Shown: positions 47,969 to 55,808 of the stretch, in pieces
Numbering within the stretch: position 1 is the stretch's first letter
Layout: each line of letters opens with the position of its first letter
Assembly (NCBI GenBank): GCA_037444685.1
Contig: JBBILX010000001.1
Span: forward strand, 1-64,000
Length of the DNA: 64,000 bases
From: UBA964 sp037444685
GTDB taxonomy: Bacteria; Pseudomonadota; Gammaproteobacteria; Steroidobacterales; Steroidobacteraceae
Reading direction: 5' to 3'
Translations under genes and position numbers: made by a program
Notes under the pieces: model-generated
Databases searched by the model: none
Told to the model about the DNA's origin: nothing
What the model saw: the letters and a program-made list of their open reading frames with translations, nothing else

Positions 47969-48409
47969 GAGCCGATCCGTGAACAGCACGCCACGCAGGT
48001 GGTCCATCTCGTGCTGCAGCACGACGGCCGCTGCACCCTCGAGGCGCCGCTCGAAGGGCCGGCCGTCGCGGTCGACGGCTGCCACCCGCATGCGCGCGTG
48101 ACGGCGCACACTCTCGACGACACCCGGCACCGACAGGCAACTCTCCTCGACCATCGCGACGGTGTCCTCCGACAGGCTGCGTGGGTTGATGTAGACCTGC
48201 GGCACGCTGCCATCGCCGGAAACGTCGATCACGACGATCTGCCGATGCACGTCGACCTGCGTGGCCGCAAGGCCGACCGCGCGGCCCGAGTGCATCGTCT
48301 CGATCATGTCGTCGACGAGCCGGCCGAGCTCCGCGTCGAACACTTTGACCGGTTCGGCGACGATCCGCAGGCGTGGATCGGGGTCCTCGAGGATCGGCAG
48401 GCGCGCCAT
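47900..48409 (-). CDS. def: Peptide deformylase, last gene of the puc operon
   Basis: Peptide deformylase removes the N-formyl group from nascent proteins. The 169-residue protein has the three family motifs: VGLAATQV, EESCLSVP (Cys metal ligand) and QHEMDHL (two His ligands with catalytic Glu), so it should be active. Its ATG lies two bases after the pucC stop. It is not beside fmt, the usual housekeeping context, which suggests a second, photosynthesis-linked copy; whether another def exists cannot be seen here. The basic C-terminus overlaps phhA antisense. Confidence 0.93.
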   Translation of the reverse strand: MARLPILEDPDPRLRIVAEPVKVFDAELGRLVDDMIETMHSGRAVGLAATQVDVHRQIVVIDVSGDGSVPQVYINPRSLSEDTVAMVEESCLSVPGVVESVRRHARMRVAAVDRDGRPFERRLEGAAAVVLQHEMDHLRGVLFTDRLSFFRRLNARRQRRRHLAASGVA

Positions 48410-48411
48410 CT

Positions 48412-49824
48412 TCACGCGCCTGCTGGCAAAGCGCGCGGCTTCCGCAGCAGCGGCAGCATCGCTACCAGCGTCGCGAGCAGCAGCACGATCTCGAGCAGAT
48501 ACACGAACGCGTAGCCCGAAGCCGCAGCCGACAGTCCCCACGGCGATGCGCCACCGGCCATGACAGCCGTGAAGACGTCGCGGAAGATGCCCGACGTGGC
48601 GATCCCGAGGCCTGCGGCGGTGGCCTGGATCGCTCCCCATGCACCGAGTGCGAGACCGACCTGTTCCTTCCGTGCGAGCGCCATGGTCGCCGTCAGCGTG
48701 CCGTGGCCGAACAGGCCGGCTCCGAAGCCGAGCATGCAGGTCCCGACCACGAAGACCGGCGGCGAGCCGAGCGGTGCGGCGGCGATCACGGCCACGAAGC
48801 CCGGCAGACCGCACAGCGCACCGAGCGCCGAGAGGCGCAGCGCATCGACGCCGCGGGTCAGCACGTGCGAGGCGAGCACGAATCCGGCCAGCGTGCCGAG
48901 CGCGAGCGCGGCAGTGAGCTTGGTGGTCGAGGCGACGCTGAGTCTGAGGACCTGTCCGCCGTAGGGTTCGAGCAGGATTTCGGACATGCTGAACGCCATC
49001 GTGCCGAGACCGACGGCCAGGAGGCGTCGCAGCGCCTGCTCGTCGCGACTGAACTGGGCCCAGGCTTCCGCGAACGAGGGTTCGGCGGTTCGCTGCGGCT
49101 GCAGGCGCGCCGGACGCCGCGCCTCCTGTTTCCATAGCGCGCAGAGATTCAGGACGATCGTCACGACTGCCGAGCCCTGGATGACCTGCACGAGCCGCCC
49201 AGCCGTGAAGTCGACGAGCAGGGCGCCGAATACGAGCGAACTGCCGATCATGCCGACCAGCAGCATCACGTACATGAGACCGACGACTTTCGGCTGCGAC
49301 GCCTGGGGCGCGAGATCGGTCGCGAGTGCGAGCCCGACCGTCTGGGTGATGTGGACGCCTGCGCCGACGAGCAGGAAGGCAAGGCCTGCAGCGGCGGGAC
49401 CGAGCCAGGGCGGCGCGCTCGCCGCCTGTCCGGCACCGGAGAGCACCAGCAACGCGAACGGCATGATGGCAAGGCCGCCGAACTGGATCAGCGTGCCTTG
49501 CCAGATGAAGGGTACGCGGCGCCAGCCGAGTTCGGAGCGATGGGTGTCGGAGCGAAAGCCGATCAGCGCACGGAACGGCGCGAACACGAGCGGCAGCGCG
49601 ACCATGACGCTGACGATGGAGGCCGACACGCCGAGTTCGACGATCATCACGCGGTTCAGGGTGCCGACGAGCAGCACGAGCGCCATGCCGACCGACACCT
49701 GGAACAGCGACAGGCGCAGCAGCCGTGAGAGCGGCAGGTCAGGGGTGGCGGCGTCGGCGAACGGGAGGAAACGCGGGCCGAAGCTGATCCAGGTCTGGAC
49801 GAGCTTCTCGCCGATGCGGGTCAT
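48412..49824 (-). CDS. pucC: PucC, LH2 assembly protein of the bacteriochlorophyll delivery family
   Basis: PucC is a 12-helix major-facilitator-like membrane protein needed to assemble light-harvesting complexes, probably by delivering bacteriochlorophyll. The 470-residue protein begins RIGEKLVQTWISFGPRFLPFAD, followed by LNRVMIVELGVSASIVS and PFRALIGFRSDTHRS, the signature of the PucC/LhaA (BCH2) family. It follows pucA after a stem-loop and is two bases from def. Confidence 0.94.
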   Translation of the reverse strand: MTRIGEKLVQTWISFGPRFLPFADAATPDLPLSRLLRLSLFQVSVGMALVLLVGTLNRVMIVELGVSASIVSVMVALPLVFAPFRALIGFRSDTHRSELGWRRVPFIWQGTLIQFGGLAIMPFALLVLSGAGQAASAPPWLGPAAAGLAFLLVGAGVHITQTVGLALATDLAPQASQPKVVGLMYVMLLVGMIGSSLVFGALLVDFTAGRLVQVIQGSAVVTIVLNLCALWKQEARRPARLQPQRTAEPSFAEAWAQFSRDEQALRRLLAVGLGTMAFSMSEILLEPYGGQVLRLSVASTTKLTAALALGTLAGFVLASHVLTRGVDALRLSALGALCGLPGFVAVIAAAPLGSPPVFVVGTCMLGFGAGLFGHGTLTATMALARKEQVGLALGAWGAIQATAAGLGIATSGIFRDVFTAVMAGGASPWGLSAAASGYAFVYLLEIVLLLATLVAMLPLLRKPRALPAGA

Positions 49825-49854
49825 GGAGTCAGCGCGGGCGCCTCAATCCGAGCA

Positions 49855-49880
49855 GGGGCCGGGATTCGCATCCCGGCCCC
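49855..49880 (-). terminator. Stem-loop between pucA and pucC
   Basis: A perfect 11-bp stem (GGGGCCGGGAT and its complement) with loop TCGC lies 30 bases after the pucA stop. In purple bacteria, hairpins at this place block 3' decay and partly terminate, so that structural pucBA message greatly exceeds pucC message. No T-run follows, favouring that role over full termination. Confidence 0.8.
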
Positions 49881-49910
49881 CGCAAGGGCCTCAGCAGCGC
49901 AACTGGCGTC

Positions 49911-50117
49911 TCAGTTGCTGGCGACGACGGTCGACTCGGCGACGGCCGGTGCGGCGGCCGTCGCCGCCTTGGCACTACCTTCCCAGTAAGCCGAGAACCA
50001 GGTCGTGTTGGTCAGCACGGCCGCATGGACGAGCAGCGCGATCAGCAGCACGGTGCCGAGGAACAGCGGCAGACCGACCGTCGGCTTGACGACCAGCCAG
50101 ATTCGATATTGATTCAT
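49911..50117 (-). CDS. pucA: LH2 light-harvesting alpha polypeptide
   Basis: The 68-residue single-helix protein aligns without gaps to the alpha subunit of Rhodoblastus acidophilus LH2 over the first 47 residues. It keeps Met1-Asn2-Gln3, the B850-ligand His31, and Tyr44–Trp45 (AYWEG), which shift absorption to 850 nm; B800-820 forms replace these two. A 20-residue Ala-rich tail follows. A GGGGA site precedes the ATG. It is 12 bases after pucB. Confidence 0.95.
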   Translation of the reverse strand: MNQYRIWLVVKPTVGLPLFLGTVLLIALLVHAAVLTNTTWFSAYWEGSAKAATAAAPAVAESTVVASN

Positions 50118-50129
50118 GTTGGTTCCCCG

Positions 50130-50288
50130 TTACCCGAGCCACGGCGTATAGATGTACGCCAGCAGGTGCGCCACGAGCGCGATCGCGAAGAAGATGCGTG
50201 AGCCGTCAATGACGTGCTTGTGCAGCTCCTTCGCTTCCGGAAGCGTCAGGCCGGTCGGCCAGACTCGGTTTGGATCATCTAGCGACAT
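50130..50288 (-). CDS. pucB: LH2 light-harvesting beta polypeptide
   Basis: The 52-residue single-helix protein has EAKELHKHVIDGSRIFF and IALVAHLLAYIYTPWL. The His in LVAH is the B850 bacteriochlorophyll ligand, and Arg in DGSR is in the B800 pocket of related complexes. The ATG at 50288 gives the usual N-terminal extension. It is the first gene of the operon, about 98 bases downstream of the promoter -10. Confidence 0.95.
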   Translation of the reverse strand: MSLDDPNRVWPTGLTLPEAKELHKHVIDGSRIFFAIALVAHLLAYIYTPWLG

Positions 50289-50385
50289 TGCGTTTACCCC
50301 ATCTACAGAAACGTGCGCGACCCGCACGCAGGCTGACCGCCCCTGCACCCCTGCAGACAACGGTTCTTGGACGTCTCCACGAAAA

Positions 50386-50414
50386 AGTCTAGGAACGTCA
50401 ACAGAAGTTGTCAA
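50386..50414 (-). promoter_or_regulatory. Sigma70-like puc promoter
   Basis: On the minus strand a perfect -35 TTGACA (50409–50414) is 17 bases from TAGACT (50386–50391). It is the best promoter match upstream of pucB and lies within the 13-bp-phased repeat array. The leader would be about 90 nt. Confidence 0.7.
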
Positions 50415-50439
50415 ACCAAAACGTCATAGAAAATTGACA
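50397..50439 (-). repeat. Four TGAC-like motifs at 13-bp spacing over the puc promoter
   Basis: Read on the plus strand, GTCA occurs at 50397, 50410 and 50423 and GACA at 50436, exactly 13 bases apart. On the minus strand they create imperfect TGT-N12-ACA arrangements (one mismatch each), the motif of the redox/light repressor PpsR/CrtJ. They flank and overlap the -35 element. Confidence 0.55.
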
Positions 50440-50595
50440 CAAGGTAGGCTGTGCAACCGACAGGCGGATGGCAAGGCGCGATGAGGCGATGATGGTCGGC
50501 AGGAAAAAAGAACGCTCCTGCCGAGTGCGACCGGGGCGGTGGATTTGGAGGAGCCCAAGGCGCGGCAACGCCGTGTGCCGGGCCGACGACCGGGA

Positions 50596-51192
50596 TCAGC
50601 CGCTCAACAGCGGAATCCGGAGCGCCGACGAGAGCGGAGCCGGCGAGTCCGACAGCTTCGGCGCACCAAAGACATAAGTGTCGGAATCGGCGAGTTCAGC
50701 GAAACCCAGCGCCGAGCAGAGCGTGCCCCCTTCGCGGGTAATGACAGGCAGCACGAAGAAAGCCGACAGCGGAGCGGTTCCGTCTGCCAGAACCGGCAAG
50801 TGCAGGCCGGAGGAGAACGGCGCTGCATCGTCCCAGAGCGGTAGCCGCTCATGGTCGGTCGAGATGCCGGTCTCAACCGGCCCCGCCGCGTCCATGAGGT
50901 ACTCGGCCCGCGCACCCGAACTGAACTCCGGACGCACGATCACGAGCGCTTTGCCGCTCCGGATCGCTGCCGCGTAGACCTTGGCGTGGTCCTTGAGAAC
51001 GTAGGCCGACATGATCGACGAGAGGATAGGGTCGTCCGACCGCGCGCTGGCCGGCGCGTTCGCAGGCGGCGTGGATTGCGCCGTGACCAGCGTGAGGAGC
51101 TCCTCGGAAAATCCGTCGGCGATCAGGGTCGAGACGACGGCCTTGGCCTGGTCGGCGGAGGCATACATGCGAACGGTCGGGTAGCTGATCAT
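50596..51192 (-). CDS. Uncharacterised protein upstream of the puc operon
   Basis: I do not recognise the family. The 198-residue protein has a short N-terminal alpha/beta stretch (YPTVRMYASADQAKAVVSTL, FSEELLTLVTAQ) reminiscent of general-stress YflT-like domains, a middle SAYVLKDHAKVYAAAIRSGKALVIVRPEF, and a C-terminal Leu/Pro/Ser-rich part with repeated short FSSGLHLPVL and LSSALRIPLL motifs. No signal peptide or membrane helix is seen. The ATG at 51192 starts the conserved-looking domain; an in-frame start nine codons upstream is possible. Its place directly upstream of pucB on the same strand suggests a link to LH2. Confidence 0.6.
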   Translation of the reverse strand: MISYPTVRMYASADQAKAVVSTLIADGFSEELLTLVTAQSTPPANAPASARSDDPILSSIMSAYVLKDHAKVYAAAIRSGKALVIVRPEFSSGARAEYLMDAAGPVETGISTDHERLPLWDDAAPFSSGLHLPVLADGTAPLSAFFVLPVITREGGTLCSALGFAELADSDTYVFGAPKLSDSPAPLSSALRIPLLSG

Positions 51193-51276
51193 TGCGGGTT
51201 CCCCTGGCGGACCGGCCAAAGCTTACCGTCGGGGGCAGGGTCTTGGGAAGCGAGGGCTGCGGCGTTCGGGCTGGCT

Positions 51277-52965
51277 TCAGCGTGCACGGCACGGCGCGAA
51301 CAGGTCGCGTTCCGGTCGCCGTGCCCGGGTCTCGACCTCGAGCAGACTGAGCACCGAGTGGAACAGGTGGTCGTGAGAATAAGGCGAGGCGGCGCGCTGT
51401 CGCAGACACTCTACGTCAATCCGGGCGGCGCGCGCGAAACCGGCTGACTGCCAGTAGATCATCGGAACGCGGGTCTGGACGTCGGGCGCGATGCGATAGG
51501 GCATTCCGTGCAGATAGAGCCCGCCCTCGCCGAGCGACTCGCGGTGGTCCGAGACATGGAGCAAGGCTCCGTCCAGCCGTTCGTCGTGCTCTTGCAACGT
51601 GCGTATGGCGCTCGCGAGCAGGTGGTCCGTGTAGAGGATCTCGTTGTCGTATGCGTTGACGATCTCTTCGCGTGAGCAGCTTCTGAGCTCCGCAGTGCGA
51701 CAGTCGGGCACGAAGCGGCGGAACTCGTCGGGGTAGCGGCGGTAGTAGGCAGGTCCGTGATTGCCCATCATGTGCAGCACAATGACGGAGTCACGCTGCA
51801 CGGATCCGAGTTCCGTCTGCAGCGCATGGAGCAGGATGCGATCGTCGCATTCCTCGCCACGGCATAGCGCCGGTGAGGCGCTGGCGTCGAGCTTGCGCCG
51901 GCGGATGCCGGCGCCGTCGCAGACGCCCTTGCAGCCGGACTGGTTCTCGAGCCAGAGCACGTCGTAGCCGGCGCGGGCGAGCACGTGCAGCAGGCCCTCT
52001 GCGCCGCGGATGCGGCGCTCGTCGTAGTCCGCGCGCCCCCAGGGCGAGAACATGCAGGGAATCGACACCTCGATCGACGTGCCGCACGAACGCACGTCGC
52101 TGAAATTGACGATGTCGAGGCGCGCGAGTTCGGGGTTGGTCGGGCGCCGGTAGCCGTTCATCGCGAAGCTGGCCGCCCGTGCCGTCTCTCCGACCACCAG
52201 AACGAATACGCGCGGACGCGCCGTCGACGCCGGGCCAATGCGTCTCGCATCGGCGCCGACGATCTCGCGAGGCCGATTGGCGTCGCGCACATCGGACATG
52301 CCCAGCCTGGCAAGACCCACGAGGAAATTGCCGGGCGTGATCAGGTAGCGCAGTTGGCGCTGATTGCGCATCAGGGAGATGAGGTCGCGAGAGATCGGCG
52401 CGAGCGCGCCAGCCGCGAGCACAAGTGCGACGGCAGTGATGCCGAGCCGCTTCAGTGCGCTGCGCCCGATCGGTCCGCGGGCCGTTCGCGGCCACCAGAT
52501 GATCGCCAGCGGCAGCGCGCTCCAGAGTGCAACGTCGCGAGCGAGGGTCAGCGACAGCAGTTCGCCCGCCTCGCGGGTGTCGGTGCGCACGATGTTGCGC
52601 AGCATGGACCCGTCGAGCAACACGTTGTAGGCACTCATGAAGTGCACGGCACACGCAGTTGCGATCACGACGACCGTCAGCCATGGCCGCACGGTCCAGC
52701 GCGTCGACGGCAGCAGTAGCAGCACAAAGTGCAGCGCGATCAGTGCGATGGCGCAGCTGCCGAGGAACAGCCAGGTCTGCGGATCTGTGAGGCTGCGGCC
52801 GTCGGCGACCGCGGTCCACCACGCAGAGTTGCCGGCAGCGACGCAGTAAATGGCTATCAGCGCGACGAGCGTCTCGCGACTCCATTCCGGCCGCCGCAAC
52901 CAGCCCAGCCGGCGGCCGGGAGCAGCGTCAGAAACTGCGGCGGGTTTCGACGAGGAACTGGACAT
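51277..52965 (-). CDS. Phosphoethanolamine transferase, EptA/MCR family
   Basis: EptA-type enzymes transfer phosphoethanolamine to lipid A in the periplasm. The 562-residue protein has five N-terminal transmembrane helices, then an alkaline-phosphatase-like domain with VGETARAASFAMNGY (catalytic Thr), six or more Cys in pairs, HMMGNHGPAYY and the metal site SDHRESLGE. In most family members that last motif is DHGES; here Arg replaces Gly. The start overlaps the end of the upstream barrel fragment by 38 bases. Related enzymes confer polymyxin resistance; here that is only a family inference. Confidence 0.87.
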   Translation of the reverse strand: MSSSSSKPAAVSDAAPGRRLGWLRRPEWSRETLVALIAIYCVAAGNSAWWTAVADGRSLTDPQTWLFLGSCAIALIALHFVLLLLPSTRWTVRPWLTVVVIATACAVHFMSAYNVLLDGSMLRNIVRTDTREAGELLSLTLARDVALWSALPLAIIWWPRTARGPIGRSALKRLGITAVALVLAAGALAPISRDLISLMRNQRQLRYLITPGNFLVGLARLGMSDVRDANRPREIVGADARRIGPASTARPRVFVLVVGETARAASFAMNGYRRPTNPELARLDIVNFSDVRSCGTSIEVSIPCMFSPWGRADYDERRIRGAEGLLHVLARAGYDVLWLENQSGCKGVCDGAGIRRRKLDASASPALCRGEECDDRILLHALQTELGSVQRDSVIVLHMMGNHGPAYYRRYPDEFRRFVPDCRTAELRSCSREEIVNAYDNEILYTDHLLASAIRTLQEHDERLDGALLHVSDHRESLGEGGLYLHGMPYRIAPDVQTRVPMIYWQSAGFARAARIDVECLRQRAASPYSHDHLFHSVLSLLEVETRARRPERDLFAPCRAR

Positions 52966-53671
52966 TCTGGAGCGACGAATCGCGATCGAGCGGGAAGGCG
53001 ACGTCGATATGGACGACGTTGCCTAGGGCGGACCGACCGTTGCCGAGGCGCAGCCCAAAACCGATGTCACGCAGCAGCCCTCTCGGGGTTGTTCCCAACG
53101 GATCCAATCCGCTGACGCGACCCATATCGAAGAAGATCGCACCGCCCACATTGAAAAGCCGGAACGGGTACCAGTTGCTGAACAGGCGCTGCTCGGCCGT
53201 GAACAGCCAGCGCGACGTTCCCGACTGATACCGCAGCGGGTAGCCGCGCAGTCCGTTGTCGCCGCCAAGCAGGATCTGCTGATCGAGGTCGAGCCGTTGC
53301 CCATCGAGCACGGACAGGCCGAGATAGAGCACGCGGCGTGGCGACTGGCGGAAGTAATAGCGCGCCTCGGCGCCGAGCAGGCCGCCGCGCACGTCGCCGT
53401 CCTCGAGACGACCACTTGCCGCGGCGTCGACCTGCAGCGTCTGACGCCGAGTCAGCTCCCAGCCATGAGCGATGCCGGCGCGGTAGATAGTGGCGCTATG
53501 GTCTGCACCGAAGGACCGGTTGGCTAAGCCGACCTGCAGCCGGGCGCGCAGGCCGAACGCAATATCCTCGGTGCGGTCGATCTGGTCTCGGTTGCGCTCG
53601 ATCTCGAAGTCGTCCTCGAGCCACTCTACGGAAAGCCACGGATATGCGAGCTTGCGATCCGGAGGCAGCAT
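52928..53671 (-). pseudogene. C-terminal fragment of an Omp85/BamA-like outer-membrane barrel
   Basis: The 247 residues form the strands of a 16-strand barrel's second half, with LLGGDNGLRGYPLRYQSG, the family's conserved loop-6 region, and end in a typical C-terminal aromatic (RRSF). POTRA domains and signal peptide are missing. Homology starts within a few residues of the first codon, where the transposase remnant begins, so the gene was cut by that event. Confidence 0.75.
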
Positions 53672-53674
53672 GCG

Positions 53675-53973
53675 ACGATCATCGACGCGCCACCCTCGAC
53701 CCAGAACGCGGCGCAGGCGCGCGACCCGGAGATGAAGCAGGGCAAGAAGAACGCGTGGGAGTGGCGCTCGGGATGAAGGCGCACGTCCGCACCGACCGCC
53801 GCGGCCTGGTGCACACGCTGGTGGCCACCCCAGCGGGCGCCGCCGACATCACCCCGCTGCCGCAACTGCTGCATGGCGAGGAGCGCGAGCTCTACGGAGA
53901 TCAGGCCTACTGGAGCGAGATGCATCGGATGGCGGCCCAGACACCGGGCGTGCGCGATCGCACGAACCGCCGG
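53675..53973 (+). mobile_element. IS5-family transposase remnant
   Basis: Translated fragments match an IS5-type DDE transposase: TIIDAPPSTQNA, RDPEMKQGKKNAW, then after a one-base frameshift near 53757, MKAHVRTDRRGLVHTL, ADITPLPQLLHG, ELYGDQAYW and RDRTNRR. The N-terminus with the first catalytic Asp and the C-terminus with the Glu are missing. No terminal inverted repeats are visible, so the element is dead. Confidence 0.8.
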
Positions 53974-53974
53974 C

Positions 53975-54127
53975 CGGCCCCTGGCCGCCGCCTTCGCGAC
54001 CGTGCTCACGCTGCTGTTTACGCCGGCGTTGCTGCTGCAGGCGTGCTTCGGCGAGCGGTGGCGGGGGCGGCGACATCGGGAGGGCGGACGACCGGCAACA
54101 GTCGCTCGTGAGGTGTTGCGGACCTGA
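53975..54127 (+). pseudogene. Possible C-terminal remnant of an RND efflux transporter
   Basis: After the transposase remnant the frame reads RPLAAAFATVLTLLFTPALLL followed by a basic tail and stop. This resembles the last transmembrane helix of RND pumps (AFATVLTLLFxPAL). Only about 50 codons remain and the match is short, so the call is tentative. Confidence 0.4.
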
Positions 54128-54209
54128 ACCGGTGCCGCGTCGTGGCGCAGACGTTCGCGCTTCCTGTGCCGGTTCGCGGTAGCCTGTCGCCAGCGATCGA
54201 GGCGAGGCG

Positions 54210-55784
54210 ATGTATTACGACGCGGTCATCATCGGCGGCGGACACAACGGGCTGGTCTGCGCGTTCTATCTGGCGCGCGCCGGGCTTCGCGTGCGCGTGC
54301 TCGAGCGTCGCGGCGTGCTCGGTGGCGCCGCGGTAACCGAGGAGTTCCATCCCGGGTTTCGCAACTCCACGGCGAGCTATACGGTGAGCCTGCTGAGCCC
54401 AGCCGTGATGGCCGACATGCGCCTCACCGAGCGGGGCCTGCGCATCGTCGAGCGTCCGATCGCGGGATTCCTGCCGCAGCCGGACGGCCGCTGTCTGTGC
54501 ATGGGCGGCAGTCTCGAGCGCACGCAGGAGGAGGTCGCGAAGTTCTCGAGCGCCGACGCGCGCGCGCTGCCGGCGTTCTACGAGACGCTCGAGAGCGTGG
54601 CCGACGTGTTGCGCGCCCTCGCGGATCGCACACCGCCGAATGTTGGCGGCGGGCTGCGATCGCTGCTCTCGCTCGCGGCGCAGGGCTACGGCATCGCCCG
54701 ACTGCCGCTGTCTCGACAGCGCGACGTGCTCGATCTGTTCACGAAGAGCGCACGCGCGTTTCTCGATGCCTGGTTCGAGAGCGACGCCGTCAAGGGCGCG
54801 TTCGGCTTCGACTCGATCGTCGGCTTCTACGGCAGTCCCAGCATGCCCGGCACGGCCTATGTGCTGCTGCACCATTTCTTCGGCGAGGTGAACGGCAGGC
54901 GGGGCGCCTGGGGCCATGCGATCGGCGGCATGGGTCGCATCACGGCCCTGATGGCCGAGGCCTGTGCCGAACAGGGTGTGGAGCTGTCGGTCGGGATGCC
55001 GGTCGCGCGCGTTCGCATCGAGTCGGGGGTCGCCGTCGGCGTCGAGCTGGAGACCGGCGAGTTGATCGCGGCGCGCCACGTCGTCGCGAACGTCGGTCCA
55101 AAACTGCTGTTCGGCAGACTCGTCGATGCAGCGCATCTGCCAGGGGAGTTCCGCCACGCCATGCGCGGCTACCAGAGCGGCTCGGGATCATTCCGGATGA
55201 ACGTCGCGCTGGCTGAACTCCCGGACTTCCGCTGCCTGCCCGGCGACGGCGAGCATCTGCGCGCCGGGATCTTCATCTGTCCATCGATCGACTACATGGA
55301 GCGCGCGTGGCGCGACGCCTGCGAGCACGGCTGGTCCCGGGAACCAGTCATCGAGATGCTGATTCCGAGCCTCGTCGATCCGAGTCTCGCGCCGCCGGGG
55401 CGGCACGTCGCGAGTCTGTTCTGCCAGCAGTTCGCGCCGCGCCTGCCGCACGGCCGCAGCTGGGACGAGGCGCGCGAGACCGCGGCCGGGACGGTGATCG
55501 AGACGGTCACCCGGTACGCGCCGAACTTCGCTCGCGCGATCATCGCGACGCAGATCCACTCGCCCCTGGATCTCGAACGTAAATTTGGTCTCATCGACGG
55601 CGACATCATGCACGGACACCTGAGTCTCGATCAGCTCTGGTCGGCGCGGCCCATCCTCGGGCACGCGGACTATCGAGCGCCGGTTCGCAACTTGTTCATG
55701 TGCGGCGCGGGTACCCATCCCGGCGGCGGAGTGACCGGACTGCCCGGCCGCAATGCGGCGCGCGAGATCCTGCGCGGCTGGTAG
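54210..55784 (+). CDS. FAD-dependent oxidoreductase, phytoene-desaturase-like (PYROXD2 type)
   Basis: The 524-residue protein has an N-terminal dinucleotide motif IIGGGHNGLVCAFYLARAG, LERRGVLGGAA and the C-terminal FAD-contact GAGTHPGGGVTGLPGRNAA. These mark the CrtI-like superfamily, but sequence details fit the PYROXD2 branch more than carotenoid CrtI, and no other carotenoid genes are near. The substrate is unknown. It starts 24 bases upstream of nothing else and is followed by the saccharopine-dehydrogenase-like gene 25 bases later, so the two may form an operon. Confidence 0.82.
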   Translation: MYYDAVIIGGGHNGLVCAFYLARAGLRVRVLERRGVLGGAAVTEEFHPGFRNSTASYTVSLLSPAVMADMRLTERGLRIVERPIAGFLPQPDGRCLCMGGSLERTQEEVAKFSSADARALPAFYETLESVADVLRALADRTPPNVGGGLRSLLSLAAQGYGIARLPLSRQRDVLDLFTKSARAFLDAWFESDAVKGAFGFDSIVGFYGSPSMPGTAYVLLHHFFGEVNGRRGAWGHAIGGMGRITALMAEACAEQGVELSVGMPVARVRIESGVAVGVELETGELIAARHVVANVGPKLLFGRLVDAAHLPGEFRHAMRGYQSGSGSFRMNVALAELPDFRCLPGDGEHLRAGIFICPSIDYMERAWRDACEHGWSREPVIEMLIPSLVDPSLAPPGRHVASLFCQQFAPRLPHGRSWDEARETAAGTVIETVTRYAPNFARAIIATQIHSPLDLERKFGLIDGDIMHGHLSLDQLWSARPILGHADYRAPVRNLFMCGAGTHPGGGVTGLPGRNAAREILRGW

Positions 55785-55808
55785 TCGCGGGGCAGGACAG
55801 GTCAGCCG

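Noticed and set aside
54210..55784. Carotenoid gene crtI
   Set aside because: The fold is shared, but sequence motifs fit PYROXD2-like oxidoreductases and no other carotenoid or bacteriochlorophyll genes are adjacent.
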